Shown in pieces: positions 17,322-25,994 of a stretch of DNA of 64,000 bases (positions are counted from its first letter, which is position 1; every line of letters starts with the position of its first letter). Source of the DNA: Anaerolineae bacterium (GTDB taxonomy: Bacteria > Chloroflexota > Anaerolineae > Aggregatilineales > Phototrophicaceae); NCBI GenBank assembly GCA_017303635.1, contig JAFLCG010000020.1:26925-90924 (forward strand), read 5' to 3'. Made by a program: the position numbers and the translations under genes. The notes under the pieces are model-generated. The model ran no database searches and was not told where the DNA came from. It worked only from the letters and a program-made list of their open reading frames with translations.

Positions 17322-18308
17322 TTATTCGCGTTCGAGTGCGTCCATAACCCAATCTAGCCCCGCCAGCACCAAATCGGGATCGGTAGCGTGGATATAGTGA
17401 TCGCCTCGCGTGCTGACCAGATGCACACTATTCGTTGACAGTTGTGCCAGTTCTTCCTGCAAGGTGCGCCAAACCTGATTGGCCTCGTCAAATGGCAGGT
17501 TGGGGTCAATGACTGCGAAAGCTTGCAGGCTGTTCTCAGCACTGATGACCGCGAGCGGTTTGTCGCCGAAATCGCTGGTCTGCGCCGCCTGCTGCCCGCT
17601 CAGGACCGCCTGCGCGAACTCGCTGCCCAGTGCCTCGTAAGACCGACCTAATCCCATTGCAGCGCGATAGATCGGCTGCAATGCGTCGCTCAAGTACGGG
17701 TCATCCGGCACTATGAGGCGGGGCAACCCAAACACTGCCAGCCCACCCATCACGTTAAGCGCTTGCGCCTGACGGTTTGCGCCTGCGATGAACGAGGCAG
17801 GCAAGCGCACCCATTGCTCGGGGTGGCTGGCTTCGGCTAGTACCACACCTACCACCTCATCCGGGTAGCGATCCTGAAACACGCGCACCACCCACCCACC
17901 ATAAGAATGTCCAACCAGCACGTAAGGCGGAGTAATTTGCGCGCTGGTCAGTACGGCACGCAAATCGTCCGCACTGTTGATGGCGGTGTGCGGCTCGCCG
18001 CTTGACTCGCTCCAGCCGTAGCCTGCCCGGTCATAGACGCAGGTCCGCGACCGTTCAGTCATGCGCGGCAGCAGATCTGCCCACATCAGTGACCATGTAC
18101 CCGATCCACTCTCGACCACAATGGTCGGACTACCATCGCCCTCACATTGGATGTGCAAGGCATACCCCCCTACATCGACCATCCGACCGCTTGGGGGGTA
18201 GGATTCCTCATCTCTGGCAGCGGCTTGGGATTGGTAGATCAGCCCAATCGCCAGCAGTGTGACGAAGCCGCCGAACATTGCTAGCAACAGCACATGAAGT
18301 CGTCTCAT
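17322..18308 (-). CDS. Membrane-anchored or secreted alpha/beta hydrolase
   Basis: The 328-aa protein has an N-terminal hydrophobic anchor (residues about 5-24, VLLLAMFGGFVTLLAIGL). The core shows an oxyanion-region SGSGTWSLMW, a strand VYDRAGYGWS, the nucleophile elbow GHSYGG, and a C-terminal GDHYIHATDPD with the likely catalytic His. This is the alpha/beta hydrolase fold of esterases and proline iminopeptidase-like enzymes; substrate unknown. It is divergent from the XRE regulator at 18389, with palindromic operator-like sites between them, so that regulator probably controls it. Confidence 0.88.
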   Translation of the reverse strand: MRRLHVLLLAMFGGFVTLLAIGLIYQSQAAARDEESYPPSGRMVDVGGYALHIQCEGDGSPTIVVESGSGTWSLMWADLLPRMTERSRTCVYDRAGYGWSESSGEPHTAINSADDLRAVLTSAQITPPYVLVGHSYGGWVVRVFQDRYPDEVVGVVLAEASHPEQWVRLPASFIAGANRQAQALNVMGGLAVFGLPRLIVPDDPYLSDALQPIYRAAMGLGRSYEALGSEFAQAVLSGQQAAQTSDFGDKPLAVISAENSLQAFAVIDPNLPFDEANQVWRTLQEELAQLSTNSVHLVSTRGDHYIHATDPDLVLAGLDWVMDALERE

Positions 18309-18353
18309 TTACGCACCCTTTCTCATAACTCCATTTCAGGATACGCTAAAGAG

Positions 18354-18388
18354 GTAATCAATTCGATTACTTCAGAGGTAAAATTACC
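18354..18388. promoter_or_regulatory. Pair of GTAA-TTAC palindromes in the divergent promoter
   Basis: GTAATC-AATTC-GATTAC at 18354-18370 and GGTAA-AA-TTACC at 18377-18388 share GTAA/TTAC half-sites. The second covers the ribosome-binding site and abuts the GTG start of the XRE regulator, which would allow autorepression together with control of the divergent hydrolase. Confidence 0.55.
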
Positions 18389-19192
18389 GTGCTGCATCAA
18401 TCCGCTATCGATACATTCGGCGACCTCCTCAAACACTGGCGAAAGGCTCGCCGTTTCAGCCAGATGGAACTTGCGCTCACCGCCAACGTCTCTACCCGCC
18501 ATCTCAGCTTCGTTGAGACAGGGCGCTCCAAACCGGGATACGATCTGGTTTTGCGCCTCGCCGAGGTGCTGAGCTTATCGTTGCAGCACACCAATGCGCT
18601 GTTGGTTGCCGCCGGGTACGCACCGCGCTACAGTGCCTGGTCGCTGGACGACGATAAAACAGGCATGGTGCGTGCGGCTCTAGAGCGGATGCTTATGCAA
18701 CATGAGCCGTACCCAGCCCTAGTCACTACGCGCCACTACGATTTGATCATGGTCAACAACGGAACACGGCTGCTGGTGGGGTGGCTGACAGGAGATGAAA
18801 ATGTCATGTCGCGCTTCAGCAACAGCTACCAACTGCTGTTTGCGTCGAATGGATTGCGACCCTATCTGGCTAATTTCGATCTGCTGAAGAGGATGATGTT
18901 ACGGCGCCTGTACGAAGAGAGTATCACCTATCAAAGTGAGGCGCTCTTTCGGTTATACGAGTCATGCTTGGGCGAGACAATGGTGTCGGAGGTGGCTCAG
19001 TCGACCGCACCTGACTCGCAGCTACCGATAATGACACTCGGATTGCGCAAAGGCGACCTCGAAGCTCGCTTTTTCTCGACCATCACATCCTTTGGTACTG
19101 CCATTGACGTGACCACCCAAGAACTACGGATAGAGTGTTTTTTTCCCGCCGACGACCTGACCCAACATCTGATCCAGCGGGTATTAGGATAG
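18389..19192 (+). CDS. XRE-family regulator with MmyB-like ligand-binding domain
   Basis: The 267-aa protein starts at a GTG preceded by AGAGG ten bases away. The HTH occupies about residues 8-62 (GDLLKHWRKARRFSQMELAL then STRHLSFVETGRSKP). The remainder matches the MmyB-like sensor domain, with LDDDKTGMVRAALERMLMQHEPYPALV and a later NFDLLKRMMLRRL. Members of this family usually repress a neighbouring enzyme or efflux gene and are thought to bind small molecules, possibly fatty acids. The divergent alpha/beta hydrolase at 17322-18308 is the likely target. Confidence 0.9.
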   Translation: MLHQSAIDTFGDLLKHWRKARRFSQMELALTANVSTRHLSFVETGRSKPGYDLVLRLAEVLSLSLQHTNALLVAAGYAPRYSAWSLDDDKTGMVRAALERMLMQHEPYPALVTTRHYDLIMVNNGTRLLVGWLTGDENVMSRFSNSYQLLFASNGLRPYLANFDLLKRMMLRRLYEESITYQSEALFRLYESCLGETMVSEVAQSTAPDSQLPIMTLGLRKGDLEARFFSTITSFGTAIDVTTQELRIECFFPADDLTQHLIQRVLG

Positions 19193-19227
19193 GTCACCGG
19201 TTCACATCGGCAGCGTATGCACCCTAA

Positions 19228-19320
19228 TCGACAGTAGCTGCTGCCGCTGTTTGCGACTACACAACGGAAGACATGTTGCAAGCGGCATACAGCTCTTTAC
19301 AGGCACAGAACGTAGAATGG
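19228..19320 (+). repeat. Degenerate repeat related to 50685-50770
   Basis: This stretch encodes, without a convincing start, TVAAAVCDYTTEDMLQAAYS, closely similar in codon register to RIAAAAVSYYTTEGGLQAVH at about 50.69-50.77 kb. The parent gene is not recognised. The remaining 19321-19446 sequence continues in an open frame but shows nothing I can name. It lies beside the first HU/coupling-protein module, so it is probably debris of the same mobile family. Confidence 0.5.
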
Positions 19321-19446
19321 GTGAATGTCAGTCGATTGACGCAGGATCTATGTGAACGTTTCTACAAGCTAAAGCCCAAACATCTGGGACAGCCGGGTCA
19401 GCACTACAAGCGTATGATTAAGTTGCTTGCAGACATGCCGATTTTG

Positions 19447-19773
19447 TCACGCGCCGTGATCCTGAAAAGAGGGTTTGTTGGGTTCGTCAGGCAGCAACGT
19501 CAGACGCCGCCTCAAGCCGCGACTGAAGCGCACCACGACACGCCGAATGTAACGCGGCACGTTGCCAGACCTGAGTCGTCCACTCTGCTCGCCCCGGTCA
19601 ACTTGCCGGGACTCGAGAACAAACAACCCTTCCAACTCTATCCGCCCACTGCCTTCAACCAACTCCTCTATCCACACCGCAGTGAGCGTCTCCAGCATCA
19701 TCTGGACATCTCGGTTCTTCAGCCGGGTGCGCCGTCCGATCTCTCGGATCATAGTCTTTTTGGTCAGGGTCAT
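19447..19773 (-). CDS. HU-like DNA-binding protein, copy A
   Basis: The 108-aa protein begins MTLTKKTMIREIGRRTRLKN and has the HU helix pair followed by RIELEGLFVLE, the start of the beta arm. Residues beyond about 55 differ strongly from the other copies (here SRQVDRGEQSGRLRSG and a basic end). The ATG overlaps the stop of the truncated coupling-protein gene (ATGA), and a GGAG lies eight bases upstream inside that gene. It may still be expressed as an architectural protein, although its partner gene is broken. Confidence 0.75.
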   Translation of the reverse strand: MTLTKKTMIREIGRRTRLKNRDVQMMLETLTAVWIEELVEGSGRIELEGLFVLESRQVDRGEQSGRLRSGNVPRYIRRVVVRFSRGLRRRLTLLPDEPNKPSFQDHGA

Positions 19774-20405
19774 GCGCTCAACTCCAATCGTTCTGGGGGC
19801 TGCTGTCGCCTCTGTTGGCGACGGGACTTCATCGCATTCAGGCTATCGGACTTCACCTTGCCACCCGCCTTGTCCGTCGCCAACACCGCCATCTTGTCCA
19901 TCACCGCAGCCGCTGCTCGCTCTAACAAGGGCGATGGTTCATTAGACGGAATCGCAGTTTCTACGGGCGACTGGAGATTGAGTTCCAATCCTCGCTCCAG
20001 TAGGAGCGGCGCAGCACCTTTTGAATGCGCTAACCGCGCTTTCCAGTCCTCGCGTTCGTAGAAGCGGGTCAGACGTGCATTCAGCACCACCTGGGTGGCA
20101 AAGCCTGCCTCCACATAACGAGCGAAGATCGTACAATTCCCCACCTGCGGCGTGACCACTTCATCCACCGTCAGCAGCGGACGCTGGCGCAGATGGCTGT
20201 TGGGGTCGTCCTGATTGGCATCGGTGGTGGCCGTCCCACTCGCCTTGCTGTAGAACTCGGCGGTATCCGCATCACAACCACCGTAGATCACCTGGGTCGC
20301 CAGACCCGTGAACAATGCCTGTGTCCCTTCAGCCCCGTACAGCAAGTGGAACTGGCCCTTCGTTTGTGCTCCGATCAGAATATGTTCGAGGGTGTTGTCG
20401 CATCG
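19770..20405 (-). pseudogene. C-terminal fragment of a type IV coupling protein (TraG/VirD4-like), copy A
   Basis: The frame reads ILIGAQTKGQFHLLYG, then ATQVIYGGCDADTAEFYSKA and RPLLTVDEVVTPQVGNC, which is the C-terminal ATPase part typical of T4SS coupling proteins (the step where a conserved Gln and the 'GGcd.etAe' strand occur). The Walker A half of the protein is missing. Homology with copies B and C ends near TTGTCGCAT at 20405, beyond which the sequence is unrelated. Without the N-terminal half it cannot be a working coupling protein. No proper start codon is evident upstream of Met at 20345. Confidence 0.8.
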
Positions 20406-20489
20406 AACACTCGGTGGAAAATTAATCGGACTTTAACGTAATCTTCAATGACCTGCCCCCCAGCCTAAATACTCACAAATTACTCTCTA

Positions 20490-20510
20490 ACCTGTACAGA
20501 CAGGTACGGA
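20490..20510. promoter_or_regulatory. Operator-like palindrome upstream of the GntR/LacI regulator
   Basis: ACCTGT-ACAG-ACAGGT (20490-20505) is a perfect inverted repeat, overlapped by the direct repeat GTACAGACAG / GTACGGACAA, and lies 10-25 bases before the regulator start. It shares CTGTACAG with 21660-21671. Confidence 0.6.
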
Positions 20511-20514
20511 CAAG

Positions 20515-21633
20515 ATGCAATTCAATATTCAGAAATCCGGTTCAACCCCGCTCCACATGCAGCTTCTTGATGAACTGCGGCACTGGATTATGACCGGGTT
20601 AGTCAACCCACATGAGCGCTTGCCAGGGGAGTGGGAACTCGCGCTTGAACTCGAAATTAGCCGAGCAACCATTCAGAAAGCCTGGCAAAATGCTGAAGAA
20701 GAAGGCTTGATTTATCGAGTCCCCGGGAAAGGCACATTCATTGGCGAGCCGCGACCCAAAAACGCAACGACCCAATCAATTGCCTTGATCGTACCAGACT
20801 TCCGTGGCACGTTCGCAGTTCACATGCTATCCGGCGTGGAACGGGTGTTACGGAGACGAGGCTATCAGGTTCAACTAGCGAGCAGCGAGTACACCCTACA
20901 CGAAGAGAACCGTATCCTGCGGCAATTCCAAGCGGATGGTGTGTGTGGGGCAATCTTGTGGGGAGTGAATGCCCCGAAAGAAAATCGCATTGGCGGTACT
21001 ATCGACCAATTGATGCCGATTGTGCTGATCGACCGTCCCCTACCCGGTACATCTCTGCCTTTGGTCGCCAGTAACCACTATCAAGGTGGTATCCAGGCAA
21101 TGAAACACCTACTTGAACTTGGGCATCACCGGATTGCATTCCTGGCTCGGCCCCACCTGGATCTTTGGTCGGTGTCTGAACGTTACCGAGCATACCGGGA
21201 TGCGCTGCACGATGCTGAAATTGAATCCCTACCTCCCATTCTGATTGGCGATGATCAGGAACTCAGTTCTTACACAGCTTACGCGCAAGCAGACGAGGCG
21301 ACGCTTGCCCCTTTGATTGAAATGCTGGTCAGACCAGATCGACCAACAGCTATTTTTGCCAGTAATGACTGGATGGCTATACGGGCTATTCGAGCAGCAC
21401 ACAGTGCTGGATTACGACTACCCGAAGAACTTTCGTTAGTCGGCTTCGACAATCTGGATGTGAGCGAGTATCTCTCACCGCCCCTTACAACGGTTGCTCA
21501 GAATACCGACTTGCTCGGTTCAGAAGCTGCTCGCCGTTTACTGGCGTTGATAGAAGGCGAGAGTACGTTGGATGTATTGACCCTGGTGCCTACACAATTG
21601 ATTATTCGACGATCCACCTGTGCCAGACAATAG
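20515..21633 (+). CDS. GntR-type HTH fused to LacI-type sugar-sensing domain
   Basis: The 372-aa protein has a GntR winged helix at about residues 8-75 (LHMQLLDELRHWIMTGLV, SRATIQKAW, GKGTFIGE) and a periplasmic-binding-like sensor domain from about 86 onward (SIALIVPDFRGTFAVHMLSG, FASNDWMAIRAIRAA, SLVGFDNLDVSEYL, PLTTVAQ). This architecture is that of AraR-like transcription factors, which release DNA when a sugar or related solute binds. It is upstream of, and on the same strand as, two ABC uptake systems; matching palindromes before both suggest it controls them and itself. Confidence 0.92.
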   Translation: MQFNIQKSGSTPLHMQLLDELRHWIMTGLVNPHERLPGEWELALELEISRATIQKAWQNAEEEGLIYRVPGKGTFIGEPRPKNATTQSIALIVPDFRGTFAVHMLSGVERVLRRRGYQVQLASSEYTLHEENRILRQFQADGVCGAILWGVNAPKENRIGGTIDQLMPIVLIDRPLPGTSLPLVASNHYQGGIQAMKHLLELGHHRIAFLARPHLDLWSVSERYRAYRDALHDAEIESLPPILIGDDQELSSYTAYAQADEATLAPLIEMLVRPDRPTAIFASNDWMAIRAIRAAHSAGLRLPEELSLVGFDNLDVSEYLSPPLTTVAQNTDLLGSEAARRLLALIEGESTLDVLTLVPTQLIIRRSTCARQ

Positions 21634-21659
21634 TTGAATTATTTGTCCATTTCTTTGTG

Positions 21660-21671
21660 GGCTGTACAGCC
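21660..21671. promoter_or_regulatory. CTGTACAG palindrome before the first binding-protein gene
   Basis: GGCTGTACAGCC is a perfect 12-bp palindrome about 90 bases upstream of the binding-protein start, with the same core as the site before the GntR/LacI-type gene. It is a likely operator. Confidence 0.55.
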
Positions 21672-21759
21672 ATTTTTTGCGGCAGCTTGATCGAGCGCTC
21701 CAGGCTGCCACTGCACAACAACCGAATGACCATTCAATGAAGGTAGGAGCAGTACAGTG

Positions 21760-23130
21760 ATGAAGCGTTCCTCTTTGATGCGCCTGTGCGCCGCGGCATT
21801 GATGATGCTGATGGCTCTGAGCGCAGGTTTTGCGGCGGCCCAGGACAGTGTAACGGTCTCGATTACCGGCGTAGGTGGCCCCGAACTCCAATGGATCACC
21901 GAGACAATCAAGCCGGGTTTTGAAGCGATGATGACCGAAGCTGGTACCCCGGTCACTGTCGAAATCATTGACAGCAGCAATATCAGCGGTGCTGATCTGA
22001 AGCAGCAGTATGTGCTGGACCTGAACGCAGGTGCGGGTGCTGACGTTATGGGCTTCGACGGATTCTGGCTTCCAGAATTCGTAGATGCCGGGCTCCTCAA
22101 ACCCTTGAGCGAAATCGTTCCCACCTACACCGAATGGGAAGGATGGGCACAAATCCCTACCAATATCCAAAGCATCATGGGCTACGCCGGTGAACAGTAC
22201 GGAATGCCGCGTGGCACCGATGCCCGTGTAATCTGGGTCAACACGGAAATCCTGGCAGCGGCTGGCCTGCCCGCTGACTGGCAACCGACAAGCTGGGCGG
22301 AACTGCTGGATGGTGCCCGCGCCATCAAGAGCAGCCAACCGGATGTGACCCCGCTTCAGCTCAACGCAGGTATGGCGATGGGTGAAGCGACCACTCTCCA
22401 GGGATATCTGATGGCTCTGCTGGGTGCTGGTCATCACATCTATGACTTCGAGCAGGGTAAGTGGATCGTCCGCAGTCAGGCTATTCTGGACACCCTTAGC
22501 CTGTACAGCACCATCTATAACCAGGAAGCTCTCGGCGAAGCTCGCTGGCAGTTGGCACAGAATGGTCGCAACCTGTCGTTCGAAGCCTTCTCGTTGGGAC
22601 AGGTCGGTATGCTTATCGAAGGCGACTTCTTCTGGCGCTCGATCCTCATCGAAGGTGGCGACTTCCCGATGGAAAACCGCGATGAGCGTGTGAGCTTTGT
22701 ACGGATGCCCGCCCAGGAACCAGGTATGGGCATCAATGGTCAGGACTTTGTAACTGCTTCCGGCGGCACTGGCTTTGTCGTCAACGGCAACAGCCAGCAC
22801 CCGGCAGAAGCCTGGGCCTTGCTGACTTACATGTACAGCAAAGAACCGCTGGCTGCCCTGCAAGCCATCCAACCGCGCATCCGGGCCCGCCTGGATGTGC
22901 CGGTCACTGGCGATGCCATCATGACCCAGATGGTCGAAGAAGTCCTGCCGCTGACCGTCATCCGCCCACAATTACCTGAATACAACGCCGTTTCGGAACA
23001 GGCTCGCTTGATGACCGAGCGCATTGTTTCTGGTGAAATGTCTCCGGTAGAAGCCATGGAAGCCTACGCCGTAGCGGTGACGGAGATTGTCGGTACGGAA
23101 AACATCCTCGATCTGCCGTTCAGTTCTTAA
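21760..23130 (+). CDS. Family 1 extracellular solute-binding protein, system 1
   Basis: The 456-aa precursor has a Sec signal peptide (MKRSSLMRLC followed by a long hydrophobic run ending in FAAAQ). The mature part has the features of carbohydrate-type binding proteins: VLDLNAGAGADVMGFDG, YGMPRGTDARVIWVNTEIL and a late GTGFVVNGNSQHPAEAWALL. I chose the ATG at 21760, ten bases after GGAG; a GTG three bases earlier is also possible. It heads an operon with two permeases, an ATPase and a PHP-domain enzyme. The solute is unknown; neighbouring phosphoesterases hint at a phosphorylated compound. Confidence 0.92.
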   Translation: MKRSSLMRLCAAALMMLMALSAGFAAAQDSVTVSITGVGGPELQWITETIKPGFEAMMTEAGTPVTVEIIDSSNISGADLKQQYVLDLNAGAGADVMGFDGFWLPEFVDAGLLKPLSEIVPTYTEWEGWAQIPTNIQSIMGYAGEQYGMPRGTDARVIWVNTEILAAAGLPADWQPTSWAELLDGARAIKSSQPDVTPLQLNAGMAMGEATTLQGYLMALLGAGHHIYDFEQGKWIVRSQAILDTLSLYSTIYNQEALGEARWQLAQNGRNLSFEAFSLGQVGMLIEGDFFWRSILIEGGDFPMENRDERVSFVRMPAQEPGMGINGQDFVTASGGTGFVVNGNSQHPAEAWALLTYMYSKEPLAALQAIQPRIRARLDVPVTGDAIMTQMVEEVLPLTVIRPQLPEYNAVSEQARLMTERIVSGEMSPVEAMEAYAVAVTEIVGTENILDLPFSS

Positions 23131-23145
23131 GTTTCTGCAGTAAGT

Positions 23146-23172
23146 ATCGGGGGTGGGTAGCCCACCCCCGAT
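23146..23172 (+). terminator. Intercistronic hairpin after binding protein 1
   Basis: A perfect 12-bp stem (ATCGGGGGTGGG with its complement) and a three-base loop lie 15 bases after the binding-protein stop. With no T run, it more likely protects the upstream message or attenuates, giving more binding protein than permease. Confidence 0.75.
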
Positions 23173-23197
23173 CTCAAGATTTGAAAGTAGCACTGCG

Positions 23198-24103
23198 ATG
23201 ATCCAACGTCCAACCATTCTTTCCAGACGCATGAGCCTGGCATTCGTCACTCCAGCAGCGGTACTCATCATCCTTTTTTTGATTTATCCTTTTTTTTCGA
23301 TCATTTCGATGAGCTTCACCAACCAGAGTTTGACGGGGGCAGCAGCACGTAACCCACAGTTCGTCGGCCTGGAGAACTACACCAACCTCTTTGATTTTGA
23401 AAACTGGATGAGTCGCGGCGAATTCGGTTCCAGTCTGTGGATCACGGTGCAATTTGTATTCGGTTCCGCCTTGATCGGCCAGGCTGGTCTGGGACTATTC
23501 ATCGCCATTCTCTTTTATCGGCGTCGGGATTTTTTCAGACACCTGGTTTATACCCTCGCCATCGTCGCCTGGATCACGCCCGATGTGGTGATCGCCTTCG
23601 CCTGGTTTGCCTTCCTTGATCCGTTCACCGGTACCCTGAACAACGTGCTGGGTTTGTTTGGAATATCCCCACTGGACTGGCTGCTGGATTACCCACTGGT
23701 GAGCATCATCCTGTTTAATACCTGGCGGGGTACCGCCTTTTCCATGCTCCTATTTACATCAGCTCTGTCGTCAATTGCTCCATCTTATCTGGAAACAGCG
23801 CAGGTCATCGGGGCTTCCCGTTGGCAGCAATTCAAGGACATCCTGCTGCCGCTGCTGCAAACCACCATTGCGACTGACCTAATCCTGATTACGCTGTGGA
23901 CCTTCAACACGTTCACGCCCTTCCTCTTGACAGGCGGCGGGCCGAGCTTCCGCTCTGAGCTGGTTTCGATCTATACCTACCGTATCGGACTCCAACGCTT
24001 TGAGTTCGGCGCAGGCAGCGCTGTGGCAGTCGTGGTGATGATGATTAACCTGATCCTGGCGAGCATTTATCTGGTGATCGCTCGTTCGCGGAGGCCACGA
24101 TGA
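23198..24103 (+). CDS. ABC transporter permease, system 1 (first subunit)
   Basis: The 301-aa protein has about six membrane helices, the first at about residues 14-36 (FVTPAAVLIILFLIYPFF). The cytoplasmic EAA loop reads ETAQVIGASRWQQFKDILLP near residue 200, as in MalF/UgpA-type subunits. The ATG at 23198 was chosen because it follows the hairpin; a frame reaching back to 23153 would include the hairpin. The next permease gene overlaps its stop by four bases. Confidence 0.92.
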   Translation: MIQRPTILSRRMSLAFVTPAAVLIILFLIYPFFSIISMSFTNQSLTGAAARNPQFVGLENYTNLFDFENWMSRGEFGSSLWITVQFVFGSALIGQAGLGLFIAILFYRRRDFFRHLVYTLAIVAWITPDVVIAFAWFAFLDPFTGTLNNVLGLFGISPLDWLLDYPLVSIILFNTWRGTAFSMLLFTSALSSIAPSYLETAQVIGASRWQQFKDILLPLLQTTIATDLILITLWTFNTFTPFLLTGGGPSFRSELVSIYTYRIGLQRFEFGAGSAVAVVVMMINLILASIYLVIARSRRPR

Positions 24104-24924
24104 AACGTTTTGCGCCGGGCCGATGGTTGGTCAATGGATTGAGCGTCATCTTGGCGCTGTTCTTCGTCACGCCATTGATGTGGTTCATCTTCGCGCCATT
24201 CGACCCCACGCCCAACCTCAGCGTTCAGCTACCTGAAACCTTCTCACTGGACAACTTTCAGACCGTCATCAGCAATGCTACCGCCATGCGGGCACTGCTC
24301 CAAAACAGCGTCTTTATCAGCGGATCGGTTATGGTGTTGACCGCAGCGCTGGCCGCCCTAGCGGCCTATGGACTCTCGCGGGGGAATATCCCCGGACGCG
24401 ATATTTTGACAACGGTTCTGCTGCTATTCTCGTCAGTTGTAACCGGGACAGCCAGTATGGTGCCGATCTTCGTCCTGATTTATAACCTCGGCCTGTTCAA
24501 TACGTACCAGGGTGCCATTCTGACGCTGGTTGGCGGTGCTTTACCGACGTCTATCTTCATCATGCGGGACTTCATCGACGGTATCCCAAAGTCCTATGAA
24601 GAAGCTGCGATGGTTAGCGGGGCTGGGTCGTTGAGGATCTTCCGGGACATCGCACTACCCACGCTACGGCCCGGTGTGTTGGTCGTCGCTATCCTTGCCT
24701 TCGTCGGTGCATGGGGATCCTTTCTTATCCCACTGATCCTCATCCGCAATGCCGATATGCGACCAGCCTCGGTTGCCTTCTATCAATTCTATGGTGACGA
24801 AGGCAATCCCAATATTCGGGCAGTAGCAGCCTATGCCCTACTCTACACCTTGCCGGTGCTCCTGCTTTATCTGCTGGTCAATGCTCGCTATGGCTTTCGC
24901 TTCTTTGGGGGAATCAAACAGTAA
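24100..24924 (+). CDS. ABC transporter permease, system 1 (second subunit)
   Basis: The 274-aa protein has six predicted membrane helices and the EAA loop EEAAMVSGAGSLRIFRDIAL, placing it with MalG/UgpE-type subunits. It overlaps both neighbours by a few bases (ATGA on the left, TAATG on the right), so synthesis of the permease pair and the ATPase is coupled. Confidence 0.93.
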   Translation: MKRFAPGRWLVNGLSVILALFFVTPLMWFIFAPFDPTPNLSVQLPETFSLDNFQTVISNATAMRALLQNSVFISGSVMVLTAALAALAAYGLSRGNIPGRDILTTVLLLFSSVVTGTASMVPIFVLIYNLGLFNTYQGAILTLVGGALPTSIFIMRDFIDGIPKSYEEAAMVSGAGSLRIFRDIALPTLRPGVLVVAILAFVGAWGSFLIPLILIRNADMRPASVAFYQFYGDEGNPNIRAVAAYALLYTLPVLLLYLLVNARYGFRFFGGIKQ

Positions 24925-25994
24925 TGGCATCGGTGAAACTGGCTCAACTGCGGCGCACATTCGGCACCGTCAAAGCAGTGGATAATGTAAATCTGGATAT
25001 CGCGGATGGAGAATTCATCGCTCTCCTTGGCCCTTCCGGTTGTGGGAAGACCACGACCCTACGGATGGTGGCCGGGTTAGAAGCGGTGGAAGGGGGGCAA
25101 ATCCACATTGGTAACCGCAATGTAAGTACCCTGCCCGCTCGAGAACGCGATGTTGCTATGGTTTTTCAGGATTATGCGCTCTACCCGCACATGACCATTG
25201 CGGAGAATGTTGGCTATCCCCTCAAAGTGCGTGGGGTGCCTCCTGCAGATCTGCAGCGGCAGGTGCAATTGGTGGCGGATCGACTCCAGATTGGCGGGCT
25301 GTTGGAGCGGCGTCCGGCACAACTCTCCGGAGGACAACAGCAGCGGGTTTCGCTGGCGCGTGCGGTCGTCCATAAGGCCCAGGTAACGCTGTATGATGAG
25401 CCGTTGAGCAACCTGGATACCAAACTCCGCCTGGAAGCCCGCGCATTCCTCAAGCATCTGCAACGCGAGGTAGGTGTAACTTCCATCTACGTGACACACG
25501 ATCAAGCTGAGGCTATGGCTCTGGCCGACAGAATTGTGGTGATGAATGCTGGCAAGGTCATGCAGGCAGATTCTCCAATGGCCATTTACCGACGACCTGC
25601 CAATACCTTTGTTGCCAGTTTTATCGGCAGTCCGCCCATGAATCTGCTGCCCTGCAAGGTGGACCAAGCCGCACGGATCTTGCGATTCAGCGATGGGCAG
25701 AGTATCCAGTGGTCGCAATCGGTACCAGCTCAGGCCAGTGACGAGGTCACCCTGGGGATCCGCCCTGAACATTTGCACTGGCATGCTGAACCGGCAGAAG
25801 AACGGCTGGGTGCTGAGCATTTTGTGACCCAGGCACTGGGTGGCGAGTCAGTCATTGTATTGCGCCTCGGCGAACACACGCTTGCCATTCGCCAATTTAC
25901 TGATGATGTGCCAGTTCTACCCAGTCGCGTCTGGTTATCATTTGACCCAAATCGAGTCTATTTCTACGGAGCGGATGGGATGTTGCTGTCATGA
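24924..25994 (+). CDS. MalK/UgpC-type ABC transporter ATPase
   Basis: The 356-aa protein has Walker A GPSGCGKTT, the Q loop FQDYALYPHM, signature LSGGQQQRVSLARAV, Walker B TLYDEPLSNLD and the switch His in VTHDQAEAM. A C-terminal TOBE/regulatory domain follows (IRPEHLHW). It energises system 1. The second transporter at 28.4-31.7 kb has no ATPase gene of its own in this window, so this subunit may serve both, as MsiK or MalK-type ATPases are known to do elsewhere. Confidence 0.95.
   Translation: MASVKLAQLRRTFGTVKAVDNVNLDIADGEFIALLGPSGCGKTTTLRMVAGLEAVEGGQIHIGNRNVSTLPARERDVAMVFQDYALYPHMTIAENVGYPLKVRGVPPADLQRQVQLVADRLQIGGLLERRPAQLSGGQQQRVSLARAVVHKAQVTLYDEPLSNLDTKLRLEARAFLKHLQREVGVTSIYVTHDQAEAMALADRIVVMNAGKVMQADSPMAIYRRPANTFVASFIGSPPMNLLPCKVDQAARILRFSDGQSIQWSQSVPAQASDEVTLGIRPEHLHWHAEPAEERLGAEHFVTQALGGESVIVLRLGEHTLAIRQFTDDVPVLPSRVWLSFDPNRVYFYGADGMLLS

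Noticed and set aside
21538..22971. Long open frame (477 codons) on the minus strand
   Set aside because: It is antisense to the family 1 binding-protein gene, which has a signal peptide and family motifs. The antisense product has no recognisable fold and its composition follows the opposite strand.
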